A stretch of DNA of 43,411 bases from Promethearchaeota archaeon (GTDB lineage: Archaea > Asgardarchaeota > Lokiarchaeia > Sigyniarchaeales > SOKP01). A program made the translations under genes and the position numbers. Each line of letters opens with the position of its first letter. Within the stretch, counting starts at the first letter, position 1. The notes beneath the pieces are model-generated. The model saw only the letters and a program-made list of their open reading frames with translations, did not search any database and was not told the origin of the DNA. The stretch covers positions 1-43,411 of the forward strand of contig JAFGOA010000198.1 in NCBI GenBank assembly GCA_016926735.1, in the 5' to 3' direction. Positions 35,553 to 42,967 of the stretch are shown piece by piece.

Positions 35553-36530
35553 GTGTTATTTCAAATAAATAATGATTCTATTTTATTAATTAAAACTCTA
35601 GATGATATTCTTAGATGTACTTCCTTATCTAGTCTATTGGAAATTACTGGGTGGCCTAAGCCTGGGAATGTACATAGAACCAGAAATTATCCAAATATGC
35701 AATTTGAACATTTTATTGCTGCTATTTGTGCGATTTTACCCGAATTTAATAAATTTTGTCTGAGAATTGATAAAGAATCGAAAGATAATAAAAAAGATCT
35801 AAGATATATTCGTCTAGGAATACTTTTTAGAAAAGCTGCTAAGAAAATGATTCAATGGCAAAAGGGAGGGAATGTAATTTTAGGACATATCCTCATACTT
35901 GCTCCTCTTGTTGCAACAACTACCTTATGCCTATCTCAAAATAGAAAGAAACTTCTTGATTTTAAGGATATTCTCAATAGAATAATAAAAGATGCAACTA
36001 TTCAAGATACAATTGATCTATATGAAGCAATTAGAATTTCTAATGTTGGAGGTCTTGGAACAATAGAAAAATATGATATTAATGATAAAAAAGCCATTAG
36101 TCAACTTAAAAATGATAATATGACTTTAAAAAAAATATTTAAATTTTCAGAAGAGAAAGATATGATAAGTAAAGAATATATTTCTGGTTTTAATATCATA
36201 TTGAATGAAGGATTGCCATATTTTATTGATATTTTTAATAAATCAAAGAGTATCAATATCGCTACTGTTAATACATTTTTATATGTTTTATCTAAATATC
36301 CAGATACTTTAATTATAAAAAAATCGAATTATAATGATGCTAAACGTATATCAGATAAGGCAATGGAAATATTAAAATATGAGGGTTTATTGACACCCAA
36401 GGGAACGGATTTAATCAATAAACTCGATGATATACTATATGTTGAAAAAGGTAAATTAAATCCGGGGACTACAGCAGATTTAATTGTTGGAGTATTATTT
36501 TGTGCTTTAATATTCGGATTGAGATTTTAA
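35553..36530 (+). CDS. CitG/MdcB-like triphosphoribosyl-dephospho-CoA synthase family protein
   Basis: A 325-residue protein. The family signature is GWPKPGNVHRTRNYPNMQFEHF (about 32-53, given in two overlapping pieces: GWPKPGNVHRTR and NYPNMQFEHF). It is followed by GGNVILGHILILAPL (about 108-122) and, at the C-terminus, NPGTTADLIVGVLFCALI. In bacteria CitG makes the prosthetic group precursor of citrate lyase from ATP and dephospho-CoA. Archaea without citrate lyase carry the family (MJ1154-type) with an unknown role, and that applies here. The start is GTG 35553; the overlapping ATG at 35551 is in another frame and ends at once. No ribosome site is visible. Confidence 0.85.
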   Translation: MLFQINNDSILLIKTLDDILRCTSLSSLLEITGWPKPGNVHRTRNYPNMQFEHFIAAICAILPEFNKFCLRIDKESKDNKKDLRYIRLGILFRKAAKKMIQWQKGGNVILGHILILAPLVATTTLCLSQNRKKLLDFKDILNRIIKDATIQDTIDLYEAIRISNVGGLGTIEKYDINDKKAISQLKNDNMTLKKIFKFSEEKDMISKEYISGFNIILNEGLPYFIDIFNKSKSINIATVNTFLYVLSKYPDTLIIKKSNYNDAKRISDKAMEILKYEGLLTPKGTDLINKLDDILYVEKGKLNPGTTADLIVGVLFCALIFGLRF

Positions 36531-36580
36531 GTAGGAAGTTTTTTAGGAAAAAAGAAAATAATATTTATTGGTGATTAAAA

Positions 36581-36961
36581 ATAGAATTTTGTGATGAGTG
36601 TGGAGGACTTATGATTCCCTCAAAAGAAAAAGGAAAAAAAATATTTAAATGTAAATGCGGTGCTTCAAAAATATTTACTGAAAGTAGATCTAATGCATAT
36701 AAGATTCATACTAAAATAAAACACTCCTATAGAGAAGAAATATCAAATACAAAAGATATAATAAAGTGGAAAGATGAGAATCTAAAAAGCTCAATTAAAG
36801 ATTTTAAATGTAGAAATTGTGGATATGATAAAGCTCAGTTAGAGACACGTCAAACAAGAAGCGCAGATGAAGGTATGACAATTTAAGATATTTAATTTTA
36901 AATCATAAGACATTTTATCATCTGCCTAAAATGTGGAAAAATGAGAAAGATCGGTAGTTAA
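36581..36961 (+). pseudogene. Interrupted TFS-like transcription factor (TFIIS/RPB9-type zinc ribbons)
   Basis: The intact open frame, 36611-36886, encodes 91 residues, but homology reaches further both ways. Upstream the frame continues as EFCDECGGL in front of MIPSKEKGKKIFKCKCG, completing the N-terminal zinc ribbon of archaeal TFS. The codon before it is ATA (36581-36583), seven bases after a GGTG ribosome site, where an ATG is expected. Downstream, the C-terminal ribbon starts KCRNCG, continues RQTRSADEGMT with the catalytic DE pair, then hits TAA at 36884. After about 30 bases the same frame resumes with HFIICLKCGKMRKIGS and a stop at 36959-36961. Removing 30 nt gives a normal-length TFS, though with the usual Trp-Arg end degenerate. 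It is either a decaying gene or one needing unusual expression. Confidence 0.75.
36881..36910 (+). other. 30-nt AT-rich interruption in the TFS-like gene
   Basis: A segment made almost only of A and T, containing the premature TAA, lying between ATG-ACA and CAT-TTT. Its removal joins DEGMT to HFIICLKCG in frame and restores the exact spacing of the family (DE, three residues, one residue, F, two residues, C). Exact borders are ambiguous by several bases. GACA occurs at both ends (36877-36880 and 36909-36912). Flanking sequences GCAGATGA (36863-36870) and TCATCTGC (36918-36925) are perfect reverse complements. Confidence 0.6.
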
Positions 36962-37119
36962 ATTCACAATACATTATTAATTGAGAATATAAATGATTTT
37001 TTTCTTCGAATTAGGTAATATAGTAGAAATATAACCTTCAAATTATTTATAAAAATCTAGTAATTTCTACAAAAATCACCAATTTCTATTCTAATTATTA
37101 ATCTTTTTTTTTTTCAAAA

Positions 37120-37245
37120 GGACCAGCCCTAAGGTTATCAGGCTGTTCGCTCATCACTGAGTTCAAAACATACATCATCTATCATACATAGAGTACTTTC
37201 TCCGAAGTTTTGAAAGAAGTTATCCCACAATACTTATAAAAATAA
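37120..37245. other. Structured, relatively G+C-rich segment, candidate ncRNA
   Basis: This segment has an unusually balanced composition and several nested complements: CAGCC(12)GGCTG at about 37124-37145, CTCA-TCAC-TGAG at about 37150-37161 (on the minus strand the loop reads GTGA, a GNRA tetraloop), and CTTTC(10)GAAAG at about 37196-37215. Which strand would be transcribed is unclear. It shows no match I can name to SRP RNA, RNase P RNA or tRNA. Confidence 0.22.
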
Positions 37246-37262
37246 TAAATGTTATAGTATTC

Positions 37263-37546
37263 TAAGGAGGGACTATTCTTTTTCAAACAAGGCTCAAAAT
37301 CCTTGACTTATGAGAATACCCACATAGAATTATTTGGAAAAGATTCCAGACTTCTATTATCCTTCTAAGTTTACACACACCTATTTTGATATGAATAAAT
37401 GAATAAGTTATGTGATCGTGAGTATTAATGAGGAGCGAAATTGTAAGAGGAATTGTTGACAGTATCAATAGTTGAGAAGTTTTATTTTAAGATATTTAAC
37501 TCCAATGATTTTATTTTCGATTCTTGTTTTTTCATCTCCCTCCTTA
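37263..37546. repeat. 284-bp segment bounded by inverted TAAGGAGGGA
   Basis: TAAGGAGGGA at 37263-37272 is repeated as its exact reverse complement TCCCTCCTTA at 37537-37546. The enclosed DNA holds no intact gene. The arrangement would suit terminal inverted repeats of a degenerate mobile element, but there is no transposase and no clear target duplication. Confidence 0.35.
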
Positions 37547-37616
37547 TTTTATAATGTAAGATATAAATTACTATCATTTTAAGCGAGATCGATATTTAAA
37601 ATAAGGAGGGAGATGA
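37532..37616. repeat. Perfect 20-bp inverted repeat with 45-bp spacer
   Basis: TCATCTCCCTCCTTATTTTA at 37532-37551 and its exact reverse complement at 37597-37616 enclose 45 bp. As RNA on the plus strand it would be a 20-bp stem followed directly by TTTTTTT, which looks like a strong terminator, yet no plus-strand gene ends nearby. As DNA it resembles an 85-bp MITE-like element. The arm includes the TAAGGAGGGA word found again at 37263. Confidence 0.8.
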
Positions 37617-37702
37617 TTTTTTTGATTTTTATATAATTTTAATAAAGAGTTGAAATAATAATTTTCATTTCATATAATTATTATAATAATAATATAATAC
37701 TA

Positions 37703-38017
37703 TTAGCTTAGCAAGAAATTGTTTATCTCTTCTTGGTTAATGGATTCTTTAAAATGTATTTTAATTCTTTTTTGTTTACTTTTCATACCAGATGAAAATC
37801 TGATTTGTTCTGAAGATACTTTTAATTTTTTTCTTAGAAGTTGAATTAATTCTTTATTTGCTTTATTATTCTCTGGTGGAGATTTAAGATATACTACTAA
37901 GAATTCTCCATCAATTTCTAATTTTTGTTTGGAGGAATTTGGTTTTACTAAAATGTTAATAATATATATTGATTCTCCATTTTTCTTGATATATTTCAAT
38001 TTTGATTTGACCTTCAT
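37703..38017 (-). CDS. DUF167/YggU family protein
   Basis: A 104-residue protein of the UPF0235/DUF167 family, a small alpha/beta fold found in all domains of life with no settled function. The family core VKPNSSKQKLEIDGEFLVVYL, then SPPENNKANKELIQLLRKKL and IRFSSGMKSKQKRI is fully present. Its ATG shares one base with the stop of the DHH gene upstream (TAATG), so translation is almost certainly coupled. That pairing suggests a role connected with nucleic-acid or nucleotide turnover, which is inference. Confidence 0.9.
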   Translation of the reverse strand: MKVKSKLKYIKKNGESIYIINILVKPNSSKQKLEIDGEFLVVYLKSPPENNKANKELIQLLRKKLKVSSEQIRFSSGMKSKQKRIKIHFKESINQEEINNFLLS

Positions 38018-39423
38018 TAGATAGAATTTTGGATGTATTCATCAATATTTTCCTTGAGCCTTTTATAAGATGCTTTTGAAAGCCTTATCCCTCCTGCTAA
38101 TTTATGTCCACCTCCTGTACCCCCCAGATCTTTTTTAATCCTACTGATAATTTTATTTACACCAATTCCATTGGTTTCTCTTAAATATTTACGAGTACAG
38201 CGTATACTTAATTTTATTGTTTGGGATTTTCTTTCTAAACCTCCTAATAATAATATCTTTGAAGGATTTAAGAGTTCATTAACCGTACTAAAGGAAGCTG
38301 TATCTGACCAATTACTTGGAGGAATTTTTCCTTTCACATCAATAAATATTGCTTTTTTTGTCTCATAACGGGGGAGTTCATTTGAAAGTATTCTTAAATT
38401 TTTTGCTAAATCGCTAACATAATCCATATAAATCTCATTTGCATATCTTGTTATCTTATTTAATTGAATTATTGAAACAGCAGCACTAATATTTTTAAAA
38501 CATAAAATATTTAAAAGTAAAGCATGTTCAAAAGCAAATTTGAGAATTCCTTGCTTTTGATGTAATAAAGCATATCGTCCTATGCTATTAAATTGTACCT
38601 CCTGTTGAATTTTTTGAATTTCTATCTCATTTAATTTAACAAAGTCTTTGTTTGGATTGATTTGAAGTTTATCTAATAAAGAATTAATTTTTATTTCATT
38701 TTCACCTCCTAATCCTTTTATAAAAGGCAATATGCTATATTTTAGCCCATTTTTTACAGTATCATGCATTCCTCCAAATAAAATTAATCCTTCTTTTTCT
38801 TCGAAGATATTTTCATTTAAAAGTTCTTGATAGACCTCCTGATTAAATGATTTTAATTCATTCATTGGTTTTAAAGAATCTCCAGCAATACCTATAATTG
38901 TTAACCAACCTTGCTTAATGATCTGAGGTTTTATTTTTTTTGCAAAAAGATAAGATAAAGTTGCTCCAGCAATGTGATCTAACCCATCGAATCCATATAT
39001 AGTGGGATTTATAAAAGTTAGATTTTCTGGATATTCATCTCTATGTAAATTACTATCTACTTCGTGATGATCGAGAATAAAAAATTCTTCTTCTCTCTTT
39101 TTTATAATTGGAATTAATTCCATAAGATTTGAGCCAACATCTGTAAATACAAATGCTATTTTATTGGAACTTCTTTTGGATAAAATTCCTTTTAGATAAT
39201 CCTCCCAAGATACAGAGCGATTATATATAAAATAATCATAATTAATATTCATTTTATATAACAGATTCTGCATTAGATGTAAACAACTTATTCCATCTGC
39301 ATCATTATGCGAAATAGATACCACTTTACTAAATCCATCAGAAAGATCACTGAATTTATTAACCCCATTGTTCAGATCTTCTAGGAATTTCTTATTATCC
39401 GGAGCTCCGTCCATATAAATCAT
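38017..39423 (-). CDS. DHH/DHHA1 family phosphoesterase (archaeal RecJ-like)
   Basis: A 468-residue DHH protein: motif I SHNDADGISC (38-47), motif II VFTDVGSN (92-99), motif III ILDHHEVDSN (116-125), and motif IV with NPTIYGFDGLDHIAGATLSY. The C-terminal DHHA1 domain ends GGTGGGHKLAGGIRLSKA (about 436-453), the substrate-binding GGGHxxAGG motif. All metal-binding aspartates and histidines are in place. The layout matches archaeal RecJ-like proteins, which include 5'-3' single-strand exonucleases and the GAN nuclease tied to GINS/CMG; small-nucleotide phosphodiesterases are an alternative. Start ATGs at 39423 and 39414 are both possible. It is translationally coupled to the DUF167 gene. Confidence 0.9.
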   Translation of the reverse strand: MIYMDGAPDNKKFLEDLNNGVNKFSDLSDGFSKVVSISHNDADGISCLHLMQNLLYKMNINYDYFIYNRSVSWEDYLKGILSKRSSNKIAFVFTDVGSNLMELIPIIKKREEEFFILDHHEVDSNLHRDEYPENLTFINPTIYGFDGLDHIAGATLSYLFAKKIKPQIIKQGWLTIIGIAGDSLKPMNELKSFNQEVYQELLNENIFEEKEGLILFGGMHDTVKNGLKYSILPFIKGLGGENEIKINSLLDKLQINPNKDFVKLNEIEIQKIQQEVQFNSIGRYALLHQKQGILKFAFEHALLLNILCFKNISAAVSIIQLNKITRYANEIYMDYVSDLAKNLRILSNELPRYETKKAIFIDVKGKIPPSNWSDTASFSTVNELLNPSKILLLGGLERKSQTIKLSIRCTRKYLRETNGIGVNKIISRIKKDLGGTGGGHKLAGGIRLSKASYKRLKENIDEYIQNSI

Positions 39424-39714
39424 TTTATTCTTGAAAAATAATCAAATCAAATCAACATTCATAAAATCATAATAATATAAATATAAAATTATCATTTAGA
39501 TTATTCTACTTTATACAAAAGCTAAATTGTTATTAATACAATCAGCTTGAAACTCTAAGCAATATAACCATATAAATAATACACTCTTATTTTAAATTTT
39601 ATCTATTTCTATAAGAAAATTATTAGAAGAAAATGAAAATTAAAATTATATCAAAGATTAAAAAAAATAATTTTTGAAATTAATAAAAAAATCGAAATAT
39701 TTATTGAATTAAAG
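39424..39714. other. Divergent intergenic region, no gene seen
   Basis: About 290 bp between the DHH gene (minus) and the surface protein gene (plus). It carries several TATA-like stretches, for example TATAAATAAT at 39571-39580 after CCA, 135 bp before the plus-strand ATG, which would leave a long leader. No conserved structure or open frame was found. Confidence 0.4.
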
Positions 39715-41412
39715 ATGAGAAAAAATACAAATAAAATTAAAGTATTTTTTGCAATTTTTTTAATGCTTGTATTTATAATGAGTACTTTTTTCATGGCAAC
39801 AAGCACTCAGTATAATATATCAAGCGATAATAAAGAGGATACAATTATTAAATCTCAAGATTTTTCCTCTAAAGATTATTCTTCAATACTTAAGGAAGAA
39901 AAGAATAGTTTAGGACATATTTCTGTATTAAATTTAACATACAATAGACCGGGTTTTCATCTTTCTTCTTCTTATAGTAAATTAGAAGAGGAATATAATA
40001 GTACTGCTTTAGTATTAGATTATATAAATACAACCTATATGGAATCACTTCAAATGGCTTCACGAAATTTTAAATCCCAAGAGTATATTCAAAATGATGA
40101 TATTTTGGTTAAATTAAATGAGACTATTGTTGTTAAATATGATCAGTCATTCGATCCTGTAGATGGACTAGAAGGTTATGTTCTATATGCTCCAAGATTA
40201 CCTATAGAGGAGGTTTTTGAAATATATTACAATGACACTCTGATAAGCGAAACAGATTATTCTTTAATAGGAGATTTTATAATGTTCAACTATTTTGTAT
40301 ACGAAAATTTTGCTTATACAAAAGAAGCATTTATTATGAATATCATTTATTCTTATAAAATAAATATAGCATCTTGGCAAATGAATCAAATAGAGATAAA
40401 TGATTTACCTCTTAATGAAAGTAATTATGATTTTAATCCAACATATAATTATGTTTTTAATTTACGATGCTCTGCATATAAGGATAATGGTCCTAGTTCT
40501 GGTACTGAATTTTCTCAAGATATTATTATAAAATTAAATGTCAGTTTGTATGATCGAGAAAGCTTATCAGATTATAGTTTGAAAATAGATAACGAACAAA
40601 AAACGAACATAGATGATTATTTTGATAATTATGATAATATCATTGTAAATTTAACAGATAATTTCAGAGGAAATAATACCCTCTTTTCATTAGATTTTAA
40701 AACAGATTTTACAATCGGATTTACAAATGCAGTTCATACTACTTGGGCGGTTGATAGATTGATCTCTGAAAAACATTTTAGAGAAAAGATATACTTTCCT
40801 ACAGTAATTTCTGGTCCTGAACATTATTTATTTAAGTTTTCCTTTTTCGAATCTACCTTTTTGATGGACTATATTCAATCTGCAAGCTCCTTGTTTGATC
40901 GAATAGTTGATATTATAGATGTTAATGACACAGAGAATTCTCCAATATCTCAAGGGATCAAAATTACAACCCCTTCTCTCGTTATTGGAGAGAATGCTTG
41001 CCCTTTTAGTATCTTCTATCATGCAAATAAAACAATTAAACTTATAATAACGGACAACATAAATTTACCTGTTTGGGATGTTAATGTAAAAGTATATTAT
41101 TATGATTCTCTTTTTGGAACATATGTTTCAAATGATAAAACATTACCCAATGCTCCCCTTATACCGAATGAGAATGGTGAGATAGTTTTAAATAAAATCC
41201 CTTTAGGAGAATATAAAATAGCTATATTTCAAAATGATATTCTTATAAAAGAAGTTTTAATAAATATAACGTCCTTAAATGAAGAGATATATTATATTCA
41301 TACAGATATATTCCACTTTCCAACAATTATTTTAGTATTTGGGTTGACTAGTGCTGGTATCTTCTTATTTGGATTTGTATTTTATAATAGAAAAACCAAA
41401 AAAAGAAAATAA
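39715..41412 (+). CDS. Secreted, membrane-anchored surface protein
   Basis: A 565-residue extracytoplasmic protein. A basic N-terminus (RKNTNKIK) precedes a hydrophobic signal segment (about 10-28, VFFAIFLMLVFIMSTFF). The C-terminus has one membrane helix (about 537-557, PTIILVFGLTSAGIFLFGFV) followed by a basic stop-transfer tail (NRKTKKRK). The ectodomain is beta-rich and carries about 13 N-glycosylation sequons (such as NLT, NTT, NDT, NKT). Residues about 455-530 (LPVWDVNVKVYYYD ... IPLGEYKIAIF) resemble a carboxypeptidase-regulatory-like or Ig-like sandwich. Function unknown; an adhesin or surface-layer component is conceivable. It is tandem with a small gene seven bases downstream. Confidence 0.75.
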   Translation: MRKNTNKIKVFFAIFLMLVFIMSTFFMATSTQYNISSDNKEDTIIKSQDFSSKDYSSILKEEKNSLGHISVLNLTYNRPGFHLSSSYSKLEEEYNSTALVLDYINTTYMESLQMASRNFKSQEYIQNDDILVKLNETIVVKYDQSFDPVDGLEGYVLYAPRLPIEEVFEIYYNDTLISETDYSLIGDFIMFNYFVYENFAYTKEAFIMNIIYSYKINIASWQMNQIEINDLPLNESNYDFNPTYNYVFNLRCSAYKDNGPSSGTEFSQDIIIKLNVSLYDRESLSDYSLKIDNEQKTNIDDYFDNYDNIIVNLTDNFRGNNTLFSLDFKTDFTIGFTNAVHTTWAVDRLISEKHFREKIYFPTVISGPEHYLFKFSFFESTFLMDYIQSASSLFDRIVDIIDVNDTENSPISQGIKITTPSLVIGENACPFSIFYHANKTIKLIITDNINLPVWDVNVKVYYYDSLFGTYVSNDKTLPNAPLIPNENGEIVLNKIPLGEYKIAIFQNDILIKEVLINITSLNEEIYYIHTDIFHFPTIILVFGLTSAGIFLFGFVFYNRKTKKRK

Positions 41413-41418
41413 GTAAAT

Positions 41419-41748
41419 TTGATTGTATTATTCATTGATAATATCGAGGACTTCATAATTTTTTTAGAAAAAAGAATAATGAATGAGATTTTTTTTGAAT
41501 CTAAACAAATTGATAATAAAAATGATCTAACTGCTGAAATTGAGATAGAAATTATTTTACATTTTCTTTCTAAAGTAGCAGAATCTATTGTTTTATATGA
41601 AACTAAAATTGATATGAGTAAATTTGATAACTCTTTTGATGAAGAGAAGGTGATAAGTGAAATACAAAAAATTTTTAAAAAAGTAGATCCTTCAATTAAA
41701 CTTATAAAAGGTAAAATTAGAGAAATTTATCTTTCTTATTCTTTATAA
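41419..41748 (+). CDS. Hypothetical small protein
   Basis: A 109-residue acidic protein if started at TTG 41419, or about 89 residues if started at the in-frame ATG at 41479 (MNEIFFESKQIDNKND). The latter looks more natural, although neither has a clear ribosome site. The core is helical (AEIEIEIILHFLSKVAESIVLYE) with a C-terminal strand-helix-strand (PSIKLIKGKIREIYLSYSL). Family not recognised. It overlaps the end of the aIF2-gamma gene on the other strand by 13 bp, and follows the surface protein gene closely. Confidence 0.5.
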   Translation: MIVLFIDNIEDFIIFLEKRIMNEIFFESKQIDNKNDLTAEIEIEIILHFLSKVAESIVLYETKIDMSKFDNSFDEEKVISEIQKIFKKVDPSIKLIKGKIREIYLSYSL

Positions 41749-42938
41749 TTAACTCTTTTTCCATATCCAATTAATCTAAATCTTCTATTAATAATTCTTG
41801 ATATTGCAAATATAAAATTTTCAGGAACACAAACAGGTGGATTTAGACTTATTTGATATGAATCTTTTAGAATTTTAATAACTGTTCCTCCCGTTTTTTG
41901 AGTTCCTACAACCATAAGTAATTTTTCTCCATGTTTTAAACTATGTACTTTTATCATTTCTTCAGAACCAATAACACGATCTAGTAGATTGACATTTAAC
42001 TCAATTTCACTATAGATCTCGGGTAATGTGTCTAATCTACCCGTAAGATGGCCAATTAATGCATCTCCTTTAGTTAATGCAGGATCTAATTTTGTTCCGA
42101 TCCCAATTAATCCTCCGGGTTTTGCATTATCTAAAAAATTACTACCTTGACTTAAACTAACAATTGTGGATTTAATTGGTATATAACCTTCTTTCACTTT
42201 TAATCCTGGTCGAATTTCAATTTGTTCTCCTACAGAAATTTTACCTTTTAAAACTGATCCCCCAATTACACCACCAACCAATTTTTCAATTTTAGTTCCT
42301 GGTTTATTTACATCAAAAGATCTTGCTATTAAAAATTGAAAATCCTCATTTTCATCTGAAATTTGTGTAGGAATATACTCTTCGAATGCCTCCACAACTA
42401 ATTCAATATTTGCGCTAAAGACAGCAGAAATTGGGATAATAGGTGCATTTTCTGCAACAGTTCCCTTAACAAATTCTTTGATTTCTTTATAATTTTCCAG
42501 AGCTTCTTCTTTAGTAACAGCATCAATTTTATTTTGGATAATTATTATATTTTTTATTCCAGCAATATTTAAAGCGGCTAAATGTTCTCTCGTTTGAGGT
42601 TGAGGACAAGTTTCATCAGCAGCAATTAATAAACAAGCACCATCCATAAGAGAAGCACCACTCAACATCGTAGCCATTAATATTTCGTGACCTGGTGCAT
42701 CAACAAATGAAATATTTCTTTTAAATTTTAATTGTCCTTTACAAATTAAACATCTAAATCTGGGTTCTCCGTTTTTTCTTAGACTATCTACCATATGCAA
42801 GGTTGTGTATTGCTTACATTCAGGGCAATACAATATTGTTGTGTTAGAATATCCCAATTTAATTGAAATTCCTCTTTCTTGCTCTTCTGAATGTCTATCA
42901 GTCCAATCTCCAGTTAAAGCTTTGACCAACGTGGTCTT
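41736..42938 (-). CDS. eif2g: Translation initiation factor aIF2-gamma, main part (lacks G1 start)
   Basis: Homology to aIF2-gamma begins with KTTLVKALTGDWTDRHSEE at 42938 and continues to the normal C-terminus. Visible are switch I, the zinc knuckle (CPECKQYTTL ... CLICKG), G3 DAPGHE, G4 NKID, the ISA region of G5, and domains II and III (GGVIGGSVLKGKI, KPGGLIGIGTKLDP). The factor carries Met-tRNA to the ribosome as part of aIF2. Read alone, the frame can only begin at TTG 42929, after the P-loop lysine, and has no ribosome site there, so it could not make a working GTPase. The missing GLVGHVDHG lies 29 bases upstream in another frame (42947-43345). It may be expressed as one 526-residue protein if the 29 nt are removed. 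Confidence 0.93.
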   Translation of the reverse strand, partial: KTTLVKALTGDWTDRHSEEQERGISIKLGYSNTTILYCPECKQYTTLHMVDSLRKNGEPRFRCLICKGQLKFKRNISFVDAPGHEILMATMLSGASLMDGACLLIAADETCPQPQTREHLAALNIAGIKNIIIIQNKIDAVTKEEALENYKEIKEFVKGTVAENAPIIPISAVFSANIELVVEAFEEYIPTQISDENEDFQFLIARSFDVNKPGTKIEKLVGGVIGGSVLKGKISVGEQIEIRPGLKVKEGYIPIKSTIVSLSQGSNFLDNAKPGGLIGIGTKLDPALTKGDALIGHLTGRLDTLPEIYSEIELNVNLLDRVIGSEEMIKVHSLKHGEKLLMVVGTQKTGGTVIKILKDSYQISLNPPVCVPENFIFAISRIINRRFRLIGYGKRVNYKE

Positions 42939-42967
42939 TATGTGTATTATTTATCTAAATAATTCAT
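42939..42967 (-). other. 29-nt AT-rich interruption inside the aIF2-gamma P-loop
   Basis: On the minus strand the gene reads GGTCACGTGGATCATGGA (GHVDHG), then 29 bases rich in A and T with a stop (TAA), then AAGACCACGTTGGTC (KTTLV). Taking out the 29 bases restores GHVDHGKTTLV exactly. The segment includes a hairpin ATTATTT-AGAT-AAATAAT (7 bp). ACGTGG before and CCACGT after it are complementary. The borders can slide by one or two A residues. Confidence 0.85.

Larger units (their letters stand above)
36962..37702. other. Gene-poor region with inverted repeats, possible element remnant
   Basis: About 740 bp without a convincing gene. It is locally richer in G and C than other gaps (37120-37320 especially). 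It contains three copies of TAAGGAGGGA (two direct, one inverted), a perfect 20-bp inverted repeat, and short hairpins. Short open frames such as SKEGLFFFKQGSKSLTYENT (from about 37261) are present but too short to assign. The region looks like a relic of an inserted element or an uncharacterised RNA gene next to a decayed gene; neither is proven. Confidence 0.4.

Noticed and set aside
37124-37165. Fragment of 23S rRNA (GGCTGTTCGC resembles the peptidyl-transferase region)
   Set aside because: Only about ten bases match what I remember of 23S rRNA. The following conserved bases are absent and the spacing is wrong, so it is most likely chance.
37283-37468. 61-codon minus-strand open frame in the gene-poor region
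   Set aside because: No recognisable family, no ribosome site, and biased composition from repeats; probably a chance frame.
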